Assembly: GCA_947491935.1 (NCBI GenBank)
Contig: CANLLF010000001.1
Location: 558,001 to 622,000 of the forward strand
DNA length: 64,000 bases
Direction of reading: 5' to 3'
From: an uncultured Roseicyclus sp.
GTDB taxonomy: Bacteria > Pseudomonadota > Alphaproteobacteria > Rhodobacterales > Rhodobacteraceae
Of this stretch, positions 36,420 through 45,673 are shown piece by piece. The position numbers were made by a program, and so were the translations under genes. The first letter of the stretch is position 1, and every line of letters starts with the position of its first letter. Under the pieces are notes generated by a model. That model was not told where the DNA came from and searched no databases. It saw only the letters and a list, made by a program, of their open reading frames with translations.

Positions 36420-36946
36420 CGGCGCTCTGCCTGCGGTTCGGCCTCGTCGACGGGCTCGATACTGGCCGGGCCGGGATCTTCCCGGGCGATCTCCGGCTCT
36501 GCAGGTTCCAGCGGCTCTTCGGGCTCTTCGCTTTGTTCGGCGGCGGCTGCGGCGGCCTTTTCAGCGCGGATCGCTTCGGCATGGGCGCGGGCCTCGGCCT
36601 TCGCCTGCACGTGCTTTTCGGCCATGATCCGCGTTTCGCTGCCCTCTTCGAACTTGGTGGGGTCGATGTCGTCCATGACGTCACCCATAATGTCCTTCGC
36701 CATCCCCTTGGCCATACCCTTGGGGTTGGTGAACTTTGCGGCCGCCCGCAGGTCGCGGTTCAACTCGGTCATCCCGGTCTCGTTGGCGGCCTCGTTCATC
36801 GCGTTCGAGAAGTCCTTGGCCATGGCGCGCACGCGGCCCGTCATCTGCCCAAGCTTCTGGAACAGTTTCGGCAGGTCTTTCGGGCCCACGACGATCAACG
36901 CCACGATCCCGATGACCATCAATTCCATCCAGCCGATATCAGGCAT
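36416..36946 (-). CDS. tatB: Sec-independent translocase subunit TatB
   Basis: A 176-residue TatB. The membrane helix and hinge MPDIGWMELMVIGIVALIVVGPKDLPK are followed by an amphipathic helix (about residues 30-70) and a long acidic/proline tail (EEPEEPLEPAEPEIARED). TatB recognises twin-arginine signal peptides with TatC. The tail is longer than usual for E. coli TatB (171 there) but similar overall. The tatA gene lies 35 bp upstream. Confidence 0.95.
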   Translation of the reverse strand: MPDIGWMELMVIGIVALIVVGPKDLPKLFQKLGQMTGRVRAMAKDFSNAMNEAANETGMTELNRDLRAAAKFTNPKGMAKGMAKDIMGDVMDDIDPTKFEEGSETRIMAEKHVQAKAEARAHAEAIRAEKAAAAAAEQSEEPEEPLEPAEPEIAREDPGPASIEPVDEAEPQAERR

Positions 36947-36981
36947 CCGCGATCAGCCCCTTGCCGTCGTCAAATAGGGGA

Positions 36982-37218
36982 TCAGGCGTTGTCGCGCTCG
37001 GCACGCTCTTCCGGCGTCACGTCACGGGCGGCGGTGCCGTCTGCGGTGGTGGTCGAGGCGTCCTCGATCTCGGCGTCCGGCGACTTCACACCGTTCTTGA
37101 ACGCGGTGATGCCTTTGCCGACCTCGCCCATCAGGCCCGCGATCTTGCCGCGGCCAAACAGAACCAGGACCACAACAGCGATCAGGATAAGACCGGCTGG
37201 TCCGATATTGTTGAGCAT
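36982..37218 (-). CDS. tatA: Sec-independent translocase subunit TatA
   Basis: A 78-residue TatA, which multimerises to form the Tat pore: N-terminal membrane helix (MLNNIGPAGLILIAVVVLVLFG) and the FGRGKIAGLMGEVGKGITAFKNG amphipathic helix. I chose ATG 37218 over an in-frame Met far upstream because TatA normally starts with this helix. Gene order tatA-tatB-tatC-DUF815 in one direction. Confidence 0.95.
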   Translation of the reverse strand: MLNNIGPAGLILIAVVVLVLFGRGKIAGLMGEVGKGITAFKNGVKSPDAEIEDASTTTADGTAARDVTPEERAERDNA

Positions 37219-37338
37219 GTTTTCTCCCTCCGGCTGGCCCGGGCGATCTGCGCCGCGGGCTCCGCTTGTCGTAATTACTGGTGCATAGGTATGGTCTCGG
37301 GGCCGCAGATCAAAGCCCAAAAACGCAAAACAAGGCCG

Positions 37339-38433
<1,095 letters not shown>

Positions 38434-38470
38434 TCCCGATTAAATCAATCGGATACGGCAGCTATCAGGT

Positions 38471-39601
38471 TCAGGCCGCAGGGCCAAGATCGAAGTCCAA
38501 CGTGGCGCGGATCCCGCCGTTGACCATCAGCGACAGACGATGCGGCCCAGGCACCAGCGCATAGGTGGTCGCATCCCCCTTGAACACCTGCGTCTTCTTG
38601 AGCGTGAGCGGCTTGCCCGGTTTGATCGCGCCTTGCTTGACTTTAAAAACCTTCTCACTCTCGGCGCCGGAGGGCCGGGTGAAGCGGATCGCGTAGTCCA
38701 CCAGAACCGGTGTTTCCGTCTCGGCGCTCAAAGTGATCTCCACCACAGCCTTGTCGCCGATCTTCGGCGCGGCGGGATCCATCCTCAGAACGTCCACCTG
38801 CACGTCCGCCTTGGCATCAAACCCGAGCATGTCCATCGCCCCTGGATGCCCCTGTTTGATCAGGGTCCTGAGCGCGTGGCTTGTCATCCATGCCAGCTCC
38901 TTGGCCTGTTGCCGCCCGGCCTCCCGCCATTCCCGCAGCATCCTCAGCACCAGATCGGCATCGACGCGGCTCAGATCGTTCATGTGGTTGGCGACGGAGC
39001 GGGTCACGTAACGGGTCGGGTCCGCGTGCAGCCGGTCGAGAAACGGCACCGGCACCAAGGGCCCGGTCTCGATGTTCTTGGCCCAGGGCAGCCGTGGCCG
39101 TGTGCCTTCGCTGACCAACCGGCGGACGTGATAATTCTCGTGTCCGGCCCAGTCGGAAAGGCGCGCCAAGGTCTCGTCGGGCCAACGGTTCAGGAAGGGG
39201 CGGATGTAGAACTCCATCGAAAACCGCTGCGTAGCAGCTTCCAGCAGGTCGAGCGCCCGGTCGCGGTGCGCCTCCATCCCATGGCGCACCGCCAGAATAC
39301 CGGGCACCGCATGGATGAACTGCCCGAAATCGTCGTCTCGCAGGGTCGGATCGAGCGGCGCTGGCATCGCCGCCTCCAACTGTTTGGCCATTTTGGAGAA
39401 GTCCTTTGCCAACCGCTTTTCCGCACAATCGGCGATCCACTCCAACCGCTCCAGAAGCTCGCGCCCCTGCAGCCCGCCCATCACATCCGCAAAGAAGCCA
39501 TCCCCATCGAAACCTTTGATCCCGCTGGCATATTCACCGGCAAGCTGCCTGATCGTATCCCCGTTGAACAAGTGATCCTTGAGCGAGAATTTTTCGGCCA
39601 T
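38471..39601 (-). CDS. DNA alkylation repair protein (AlkC/AlkD-like) with C-terminal Ig-like domain
   Basis: A 376-residue protein. Residues 1-255 form HEAT-like repeats of the DNA alkylation repair family (VRRLVSEGTRPRLPWAKNIET, SVANHMNDLSRVDADLVLRML). Residues 262-374 are strand-rich (VDVLRMDPAAPKIGDKAVVEITLS, KKTQVFKGDATTYALVPGPH) and resemble an Ig-like fold, as reported for AlkC proteins. It probably removes alkylated bases such as 3-methylpurines. The gene is alone between an SDR and the ABC ATPase gene. Confidence 0.82.
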   Translation of the reverse strand: MAEKFSLKDHLFNGDTIRQLAGEYASGIKGFDGDGFFADVMGGLQGRELLERLEWIADCAEKRLAKDFSKMAKQLEAAMPAPLDPTLRDDDFGQFIHAVPGILAVRHGMEAHRDRALDLLEAATQRFSMEFYIRPFLNRWPDETLARLSDWAGHENYHVRRLVSEGTRPRLPWAKNIETGPLVPVPFLDRLHADPTRYVTRSVANHMNDLSRVDADLVLRMLREWREAGRQQAKELAWMTSHALRTLIKQGHPGAMDMLGFDAKADVQVDVLRMDPAAPKIGDKAVVEITLSAETETPVLVDYAIRFTRPSGAESEKVFKVKQGAIKPGKPLTLKKTQVFKGDATTYALVPGPHRLSLMVNGGIRATLDFDLGPAA

Positions 39602-39613
39602 CAGGCGTTCCTG

Positions 39614-40393
39614 TCAGATCGTGGCATTGGTTCCGCCGCCATCAAGCAAGATGTTCTGGCCCACGATGAACCCCGCCCGCTCCGAACACAGGAACGCACA
39701 CATCGCGCCGAACTCCTCGGCCGTACCATATCGGCGCGCGGGGATCGTGGCGGCCCGGTTCGCCCGGGCCTGATTTATCGAAATGCCTTCCTTTTGCGAC
39801 ACGCCGCCATCGAGCGCATCGGCGCGATCCGTCGCGTGGATGCCCGGCAGCAGGTTGTTCACGATCACCCCGAACGGTGCCACCTGCCGCGCGGTGCCGG
39901 CCACGTAGCCCGTCAGGCCCGTGCGCGCCGCGTTCGACAGGCCCAATTGCGGAATCGGCGCCTTCACCGATTGCGAGGTGATGTTCACAACCCGGCCCCA
40001 GCCGCGATCGATCATCTTCGGCATCAGCGCTGTCATCAGGGCAATCGGGGTCAGCATGTTCGCGTCCAGGGCGGCGATGAAATCCTCCCGCCCCCAATCG
40101 GACCAGAGGCCCGGCGGCGGGCCGCCCGCATTATTCACCAGAATGTCCAGGTCCCCCGCCTTCGCAAGGACCGCCGCGCGCCCATCTTCCGATGTGATGT
40201 CCGCCGCCACCGCTGTCACCGATACGCCATGTGCCGCACGGATCGCCTCTGCCGTGGTCTCCAACGCCTCCGCACCGCGCGCGTTCAAGACCAGGTCAAC
40301 GCCCGCCTCGGCCAAGGCTTCGGCACAGCCACGACCCAATCCCTTGCTCGACGCACAAACCAATGCGCGCCGTCCCTTGATGCCCAGATCCAT
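39614..40393 (-). CDS. SDR-family oxidoreductase
   Basis: A 259-residue short-chain dehydrogenase/reductase. The nucleotide-binding motif is in VCASSKGLGRGCAEALAEAG (TGxxxGxG-like), followed by NNAGG, the serine of NITSQS, and a catalytic region near SNAARTGL with a Y-to-A change in the usual YxxxK pattern: at that position I read LGLSNAARTGL, so the Tyr may be missing. Activity is therefore uncertain. Substrate unknown. Confidence 0.82.
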   Translation of the reverse strand: MDLGIKGRRALVCASSKGLGRGCAEALAEAGVDLVLNARGAEALETTAEAIRAAHGVSVTAVAADITSEDGRAAVLAKAGDLDILVNNAGGPPPGLWSDWGREDFIAALDANMLTPIALMTALMPKMIDRGWGRVVNITSQSVKAPIPQLGLSNAARTGLTGYVAGTARQVAPFGVIVNNLLPGIHATDRADALDGGVSQKEGISINQARANRAATIPARRYGTAEEFGAMCAFLCSERAGFIVGQNILLDGGGTNATI

Positions 40394-40579
40394 TGAACAC
40401 TCCCCCTATCCCAAGCTGCGCCAAGGCATAACAGCCGCCCTTGCCCCTCGCCAGCCTTGACCGAACCGGCCCGCGGTTGAGCTTGGCGACCATTCAGGCG
40501 TCGAATGTGGTCGACCGCCTTTCCCGAGCGTTGAAAGGGCTGATCTGCAACTAAGGGCGGGGCCAGGCCCGCTTGGCCG

Positions 40580-40948
40580 TCACGTGGTTCCGAAGAACTC
40601 TTCGCGCACGATCTTGCCGTCCGCCACATGATAGATAGCCACTTCCTTCATCTTCGTGCGCTCGCCGCTTTGCTTGTGCGTCGCGTCGATCTCGAAAATC
40701 ACGGCGAAGCGATCATCCCCGTGGAGATACGGGCCCTGCACATCTCCGCCATGGACCTCGAAATTCTCGGCCCACCAGGCGTGTTTGCCCCTGATGCCGT
40801 CGACCCCTTTGACCTCGCGCCCCATCCCGGAGAAATCCGCCGCTTCTACCGAAGTCGCATCCGGGTGGTAGTGATCTTCCAGCAATTGCGCCTCCCCCTG
40901 GTTGCGGCAGGCCTGGACCAAGGTGTCGGCAATCTGTTCGAGGGTCAT
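40580..40948 (-). CDS. NTF2-like (SnoaL-type) domain protein
   Basis: A 122-residue protein with the NTF2/SnoaL fold signature: N-terminal helix DTLVQACRNQGEAQLLEDHYHPDATS and C-terminal strands (ATHKQSGERTKMKEVAIYHVADGKIVREEFF). Such proteins bind small molecules or act as ketosteroid-isomerase-like enzymes. The function is unknown. Confidence 0.72.
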   Translation of the reverse strand: MTLEQIADTLVQACRNQGEAQLLEDHYHPDATSVEAADFSGMGREVKGVDGIRGKHAWWAENFEVHGGDVQGPYLHGDDRFAVIFEIDATHKQSGERTKMKEVAIYHVADGKIVREEFFGTT

Positions 40949-41344
40949 GTGATGTCTCCCTGATTTGTTCTTGCAATGTTCTCATTTTGCCTGAGTCGTC
41001 GGGAAAAGTCACGTCCGCCAAATGGGGGGCAAAGCACTCATCGAGAAGCCAAACATAGCAGTAACCGAAAAACGCCAGTTAAGCGCGAATGCACCGAAAG
41101 CTATCCCCGCGGCACGCACTGTGCCCCATCGCAGGGCGGAAAACTCCCCTCCCAAAAAGCGTAACCGCTTCATCAACCGCCAAAATCCCGGCTCGGAACC
41201 CAAGGAAACAAGGCTCTCCAATACAAAGCCCCCATCGGCGCACTCCCGCTGACCAGTCGGGAAACCCTCCCTCGCGCGCCCGTCCGATCGCCGTCATCTT
41301 TCAAGTGGGAACCGGGGTTCATCGCAACCAAAGGAGTACTTTCG
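40949..41344. other. 396-bp intergenic region with no supported gene
   Basis: This region upstream of the small exported protein has no convincing frame, RNA or repeat that I can support. It is rich in A and C runs on the + strand. It ends with a possible ribosome site AAAGGAG (41328-41334) for the gene at 41345. Confidence 0.6.
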
Positions 41345-41650
41345 ATGACCCGCTTACTGAAACTGACCGCAACAACCCTTCTGGCCATGGCACCGCTCGT
41401 GGCCTCGGCCCAGGCCGTTTTTATCGATCCCGACGCCCTCAACCCGGCTGACCTGCTGATCGATCCGCCCCGGCTGATCGAGATCGAGATCCCGACGCCG
41501 GGCCCTGGGCTGCAAGTGCGCGGTGCGGGTGCCGCGCAGGCCGCCGACAATACCCCATTTTGCGGCATTCACGATGTCTTCTACTGGTACGAGGAAGATG
41601 CAAACGGCAATGAGATCCCCGGCACGCGCCAATATGGCTGCACCGATTGA
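41345..41650 (+). CDS. Small exported protein, unknown (101 aa)
   Basis: A 101-residue protein with a signal peptide (LLAMAPLVASAQA, cleavage near residue 23). The mature part of about 78 residues has two cysteines near the ends of the second half (TPFCGIHD and QYGCTD), a Pro-rich middle, and an acidic ending. I recognise no family. The start has AAGGAG at about 41330 with acceptable spacing, and it is followed by two hairpins. Confidence 0.6.
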   Translation: MTRLLKLTATTLLAMAPLVASAQAVFIDPDALNPADLLIDPPRLIEIEIPTPGPGLQVRGAGAAQAADNTPFCGIHDVFYWYEEDANGNEIPGTRQYGCTD

Positions 41651-41664
41651 TCCCACGGCCGTGC

Positions 41665-41692
41665 GGCGGTTGCTCTCTCCCCCCTAACCGCC
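41665..41692 (+). terminator. Hairpin after the small exported-protein gene
   Basis: GGCGGTT (41665-41671) pairs with AACCGCC (41686-41692), with a 14-base loop. No clear T-run follows; it precedes the stronger terminator at 41700-41732 by 8 bases. Confidence 0.4.
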
Positions 41693-41699
41693 GCCCCTC

Positions 41700-41732
41700 A
41701 AGACCCATCGCTTCAACGCGGTGGGTCTTTTG
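41700..41732 (+). terminator. Rho-independent terminator
   Basis: AAGACCCA (41700-41707) pairs with TGGGTCTT (41722-41729), and a T-run covers 41728-41732. It ends the transcript of the small exported-protein gene. Confidence 0.75.
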
Positions 41733-42038
41733 TCTGGCCAAGCCCTACGCCCCGATCAACGAGACCCACTGAACAAGCGGGAAGCTCCGCCTCGTGCCAT
41801 TTGCCCTAAGGACGTATGTTGATTACGGGTCAGGGAACACCATTTCTCCGAAGGCGCCCGCCGATGACCCATTTGACCAGATCACCCATGTTACCCTCGT
41901 TGCCTGGACGCCGCCCTCGTCTTTTGCGCCGACGCTGATTCACCGAAAACGGCACCTGTCGCTGCGCGCCGAGACTCAGGATGCGGAAAAGCTGCGCGCT
42001 CTCTTCCAAATGCAGGCTTGGGCTCGTATATCGCGCCC
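41733..42038. other. 306-bp region between terminator and prfC
   Basis: I find no supported gene here. A frame of 112 codons overlaps prfC but has no homology signal. It likely contains the prfC promoter and leader. Confidence 0.45.
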
Positions 42039-43649
42039 ATGCTGGACAACCGCCCCACCCTGCCCCCGGAAATCGCCCGTCGCCGGACGTTCGCGATCAT
42101 CTCGCACCCCGATGCGGGCAAGACCACGCTGACCGAGAAGTTCCTGCTCTATGGCGGCGCGATCCAGATGGCTGGTCAGGTGCGCGCCAAGGGGGAGGCG
42201 CGGCGCACGCGGTCGGACTTCATGCAGATGGAAAAGGACCGCGGCATCTCCGTCTCCGCCTCCGCCATGTCGTTCGACTTCCAGACGCCCGCCGTTAACT
42301 TTCGATTCAATCTCGTAGACACGCCCGGCCACTCGGACTTTTCCGAGGACACCTATCGCACGCTGACCGCCGTCGATGCCGCGATCATGGTGATCGACGG
42401 CGCGAAGGGCGTGGAATCTCAGACGCAGAAGCTGTTCGAGGTCTGCCGTCTGCGGGATCTGCCGATCCTCACCTTCTGTAACAAGATGGATCGTGAAAGC
42501 CGCGATACGTTCGAGATCATTGACGAAATCCAGGAAAATCTGGCGATCGACGTCACACCGGCGAGCTGGCCCATCGGCGTGGGCCGCGATTTCCTGGGCT
42601 GCTACGACCTGATCCACGACCGCCTGGAACTGATGGACCGGGCCGATCGCAACAAGGTCGCGGAATCGTTGAAGCTGGAGGGGTTGGACGATCCCGCACT
42701 CTCCGATCACATCCCGGCGAAGATGCTCGAAAAGCTGCGCGAAGACGTGGAGATGGCCCGCGAATTGCTACCCGCCTTCGACCGCACCGCGTTTTTGCAG
42801 GGCTCGTTGACGCCGATCTGGTTCGGCTCCGCGATCAATTCCTTCGGCGTGAAGGAATTGATGGACGGCATCGCCGAATACGGGCCGGAACCGCAGGTGC
42901 AGAATGCCGAGCCGCGGGAGGTTGCACCGGAGGAAAAGAAGGTCTCGGGCTTCGTCTTCAAGGTGCAGGCAAATATGGATCCCAAGCACCGCGACCGCGT
43001 AGCGTTTGTGCGCATGGTGTCCGGCCATTTCGAGCGCGGCATGAAGCTGACCCATGTGCGCTCCAAGAAACCCATGGCCATCTCCAACCCCGTCATGTTC
43101 CTCGCCTCCGACCGCGAACTGGCGGAGGAGGCCTGGGCCGGCGACATCATAGGCATCCCCAACCACGGGCAATTGCGCATCGGCGACGCGTTGACGGAGG
43201 GTGAAGCCTTGCGCTTCACCGGCATCCCGTCCTTCGCGCCGGAACTGCTACGATCCTGCCGCGCCGGTGATCCGCTCAAGGCCAAACACCTCGACAAGGC
43301 CCTGATGCAATTCGCCGAGGAAGGTGCCGCCAAGGTGTTCAAGCCCACCTTCGGCTCGGGCTTCATCGTAGGCGTTGTGGGGGCGCTGCAATTCGAGGTT
43401 CTGGCCTCCAGGATCGAGCTGGAATACGGACTGCCCGTCCGGTTCGAAGCCTCGCAATTCACCTCCGCGCGCTGGGTCCACGGCGACAAAGACGCGGTGG
43501 ACGCCTTTGCAAATGCCAACAAACAGCACATCGCCACCGACAATGACGGCGACCCGGTCTACCTCACGCGTTTGCAATGGGATATCGACCGGGTGGAGCG
43601 GGATTATCCCGACATCACGCTGAGCGCGACGAAGGAATTGATGGTGTGA
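42039..43649 (+). CDS. prfC: Peptide chain release factor 3
   Basis: A 536-residue translational GTPase that recycles release factors RF1/RF2 from the ribosome. Motifs: SHPDAGKTTLTEK (G1), DTPGHSDFSEDTYRTL (G3), TFCNKMDRE (G4), then the EF-G-like domains. I chose ATG 42039 (MLDNRPTLPPEIARRRTF); a TTG seven codons earlier is less convincing. A gene of unknown function begins 8 bp after its stop. Confidence 0.95.
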   Translation: MLDNRPTLPPEIARRRTFAIISHPDAGKTTLTEKFLLYGGAIQMAGQVRAKGEARRTRSDFMQMEKDRGISVSASAMSFDFQTPAVNFRFNLVDTPGHSDFSEDTYRTLTAVDAAIMVIDGAKGVESQTQKLFEVCRLRDLPILTFCNKMDRESRDTFEIIDEIQENLAIDVTPASWPIGVGRDFLGCYDLIHDRLELMDRADRNKVAESLKLEGLDDPALSDHIPAKMLEKLREDVEMARELLPAFDRTAFLQGSLTPIWFGSAINSFGVKELMDGIAEYGPEPQVQNAEPREVAPEEKKVSGFVFKVQANMDPKHRDRVAFVRMVSGHFERGMKLTHVRSKKPMAISNPVMFLASDRELAEEAWAGDIIGIPNHGQLRIGDALTEGEALRFTGIPSFAPELLRSCRAGDPLKAKHLDKALMQFAEEGAAKVFKPTFGSGFIVGVVGALQFEVLASRIELEYGLPVRFEASQFTSARWVHGDKDAVDAFANANKQHIATDNDGDPVYLTRLQWDIDRVERDYPDITLSATKELMV

Positions 43650-43656
43650 GGGCGCC

Positions 43657-44400
43657 GTGACGACGGGGCCGTTTCTGGATAAGTGGATACACCTCCAGCA
43701 AGAAGCGGAGCGCCCGTTCAGCCGGTTCGGCGATGCGGTGCCACCGCCGGATTGCGATCTGGAGGCCGCATGGCATGAACCGGTGGTCGCGCCCGATGGC
43801 CCCGTGGAAACCGGCTCTTTCGATGACTTTGCATGCAAGGCGCGGAACCTGGTGCGACGCTTCGCAGGGCAGCCTCGGGCGCTCTTGATCAATGCGGAAC
43901 TGGTCACGCTTTTGCGTCGTCGTGACCCTCCGCCCCACATCGAGCGCCTGTTTCAGAGGCTTTGGACAACATATCACAGGCAGCTTTGCGACGCGTTGGA
44001 TGCAAGATGGCTGATCTCGTCCGCGCAGTCCCTGTCCGATCACGGCGCCACCGAGGCGCAGCGGCGCGCGGGCGCTGAGTTGACGCTCCTGTGCGGCCTT
44101 ATCAAGCTATACGAAACCGACAGGCTGCATTCCGGCGCGCGCGATCCCAAACCCTTCGCGCCGAACCAGGTCAGCCGCGCTCTGGTCCTCGATATGGAGC
44201 CGTTTGCTGTTGGCCGCGGTGATCTCGACCGGGTACTTGTCACGCGGATCTGGCGTGCAGCGCAGGGCGATCCGGTGGCCGAAAGCCTGGTGCTTGCGCT
44301 CATTCCTGCCTTGCTGGCCGATGATCGCGGCATCTTTCGGCGCCTCCGCATCTTGCGCGACAAACGGCGCGAACGTCGGGGTGAGGGGTCAAATTCATGA
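43657..44400 (+). CDS. Conserved hypothetical protein (247 aa), start GTG
   Basis: A 247-residue protein, mostly helical, with no signal peptide, membrane helix or recognised domain. Charged segments include HIERLFQRLWTTYHRQLCDALDARWL and a basic C-terminus (RLRILRDKRRERRGEG). It overlaps the next gene by 4 bp (ATGA at 44397-44400), and begins 8 bp after prfC, so it is probably cotranscribed with prfC. Function unknown. Confidence 0.7.
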   Translation: MTTGPFLDKWIHLQQEAERPFSRFGDAVPPPDCDLEAAWHEPVVAPDGPVETGSFDDFACKARNLVRRFAGQPRALLINAELVTLLRRRDPPPHIERLFQRLWTTYHRQLCDALDARWLISSAQSLSDHGATEAQRRAGAELTLLCGLIKLYETDRLHSGARDPKPFAPNQVSRALVLDMEPFAVGRGDLDRVLVTRIWRAAQGDPVAESLVLALIPALLADDRGIFRRLRILRDKRRERRGEGSNS

Positions 44401-45020
44401 CGCCAACGCCCTCTTCGCCGCGCCGCAACCGTGTCTTGCCGACCGGCGAAATTGTCACCCATCCCGCGCGCGGCACGTTCACGGGCAACAGGGGAATTCT
44501 GGTGGGGCGTGACGGGATGATGACCAACCGCCAATGGGCCGCAAAGGCCTGGATCACATGCCTTCTATCCTTTCGCGGCCGTCGCCGCCCGATCGCGCAG
44601 CCGCATACCTGGACGGAACTGTTCTTTCTGGATGAAGCTGTTGCTTTCGCCGCCGGTCACCGCCCCTGCGCCTATTGCAGACGAAAGAGTTACAATCAAT
44701 TCAAGGCGTTATGGGGCGGGCTGAAAGCCGTTGAAGTGGATGCGCTGCTCCACGCTGAACGGCTGGAAAACCGGCAGAAACGCCTGCATCCCGTGCGTCT
44801 CAATGATCTTCCGGACGGGGCCTTCATCCTCTACGACGACAGACCGCACCTTGTTCTCGGCGAAAAGCTGCTCCCCTACGCGCCCGACGGCTACGCGCCG
44901 CCCATCTCCCGCGTCCGCGGCCCCGCCCAGGCCCTGACGCCACCCAGTCTTCTGGCCGTTCTGAGCGCCGGTTACCGCCCGCAGCTTCACCTGACCGCGG
45001 CCCCCTTAATGCCGCGTTAA
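44397..45020 (+). CDS. Conserved hypothetical protein (207 aa)
   Basis: A 207-residue protein with a CxYC pair (PCAYCRRKSYNQFKALWGG, residues 90-95 for the cysteines) that could bind a metal, and Arg/Trp-rich segments. I recall no name for it. It is coupled to the upstream gene by an ATGA overlap. The C-terminal 50 residues are Ala/Pro-rich. Confidence 0.68.
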   Translation: MTPTPSSPRRNRVLPTGEIVTHPARGTFTGNRGILVGRDGMMTNRQWAAKAWITCLLSFRGRRRPIAQPHTWTELFFLDEAVAFAAGHRPCAYCRRKSYNQFKALWGGLKAVEVDALLHAERLENRQKRLHPVRLNDLPDGAFILYDDRPHLVLGEKLLPYAPDGYAPPISRVRGPAQALTPPSLLAVLSAGYRPQLHLTAAPLMPR

Positions 45021-45043
45021 CCAAACCGCGTTAGAAGCAGGGT

Positions 45044-45526
45044 ATGCTCCGCTTTTCCCTTGTTTTCCTGACGTTTCTCGCCGCCTGCGCTCCGCAATCG
45101 GGGGTGCTGAGCACGCAACAGACCGGGCTGGCGGGCAGTTATTCAGAACAGGTCGTTATCTCGAATCACCCCCGATATGTGCTTCGGGGCCACCTCATTG
45201 ACGTGACACGCGATGGCGACCGTGTGCGCGCCCTGATGATCAGTCACCGCCGCGATGGCGTGAACCGGGTTTTCATGCGCGAAGCATGGTCCAACGGTGT
45301 GGGATTGCCGTTTCGCTCCACGACAAGGCGGCTTGATGGCTGCACGCACGGCCATTGCCTCGACCATTCCGTGGGCCTGATTGCGCTGTCGGATCGCCTC
45401 TTTGCCTACGCGGCCATCCATGGCCTCGACGCCCGCCTGATCGGATATGGCGACGCGATCGACATCTATGTCCCTCCCAGCCTCTTCGCCGCCTTGCCGG
45501 ACGTTGCCGCAGATCCGGACGGCTGA
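45044..45526 (+). CDS. Putative lipoprotein (160 aa), unknown function
   Basis: A 160-residue protein. The signal peptide LVFLTFLAAC has a plausible lipobox at Cys15. Two further cysteines lie in DGCTHGHCLDHS. It starts 23 bp after the previous hypothetical gene, in the same direction. No family recognised. Confidence 0.62.
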   Translation: MLRFSLVFLTFLAACAPQSGVLSTQQTGLAGSYSEQVVISNHPRYVLRGHLIDVTRDGDRVRALMISHRRDGVNRVFMREAWSNGVGLPFRSTTRRLDGCTHGHCLDHSVGLIALSDRLFAYAAIHGLDARLIGYGDAIDIYVPPSLFAALPDVAADPDG

Positions 45527-45673
45527 ACCCGTCTTGTTTGACGCCAAGCCCACAATGGCCTATGTGCCCCCAAGGTTTGCGGTCCGCGCAAGCCGCCCTC
45601 GCGGAGCGCGCTGGCATATTTGCGCTCCATTACCCCCGCCGGGGCCTATGATCCCCGGCCTGATTGGACGCAA

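Noticed and set aside
38540-40396. Very long open frame (about 618 codons) on the + strand over the AlkC-like and SDR genes
   Set aside because: It is antisense to two good genes, has a composition typical of GC-rich shadow frames and no family motif.
41794-42132. 112-codon frame overlapping the prfC start
   Set aside because: No recognisable motif, no ribosome site, and it overlaps prfC out of frame.
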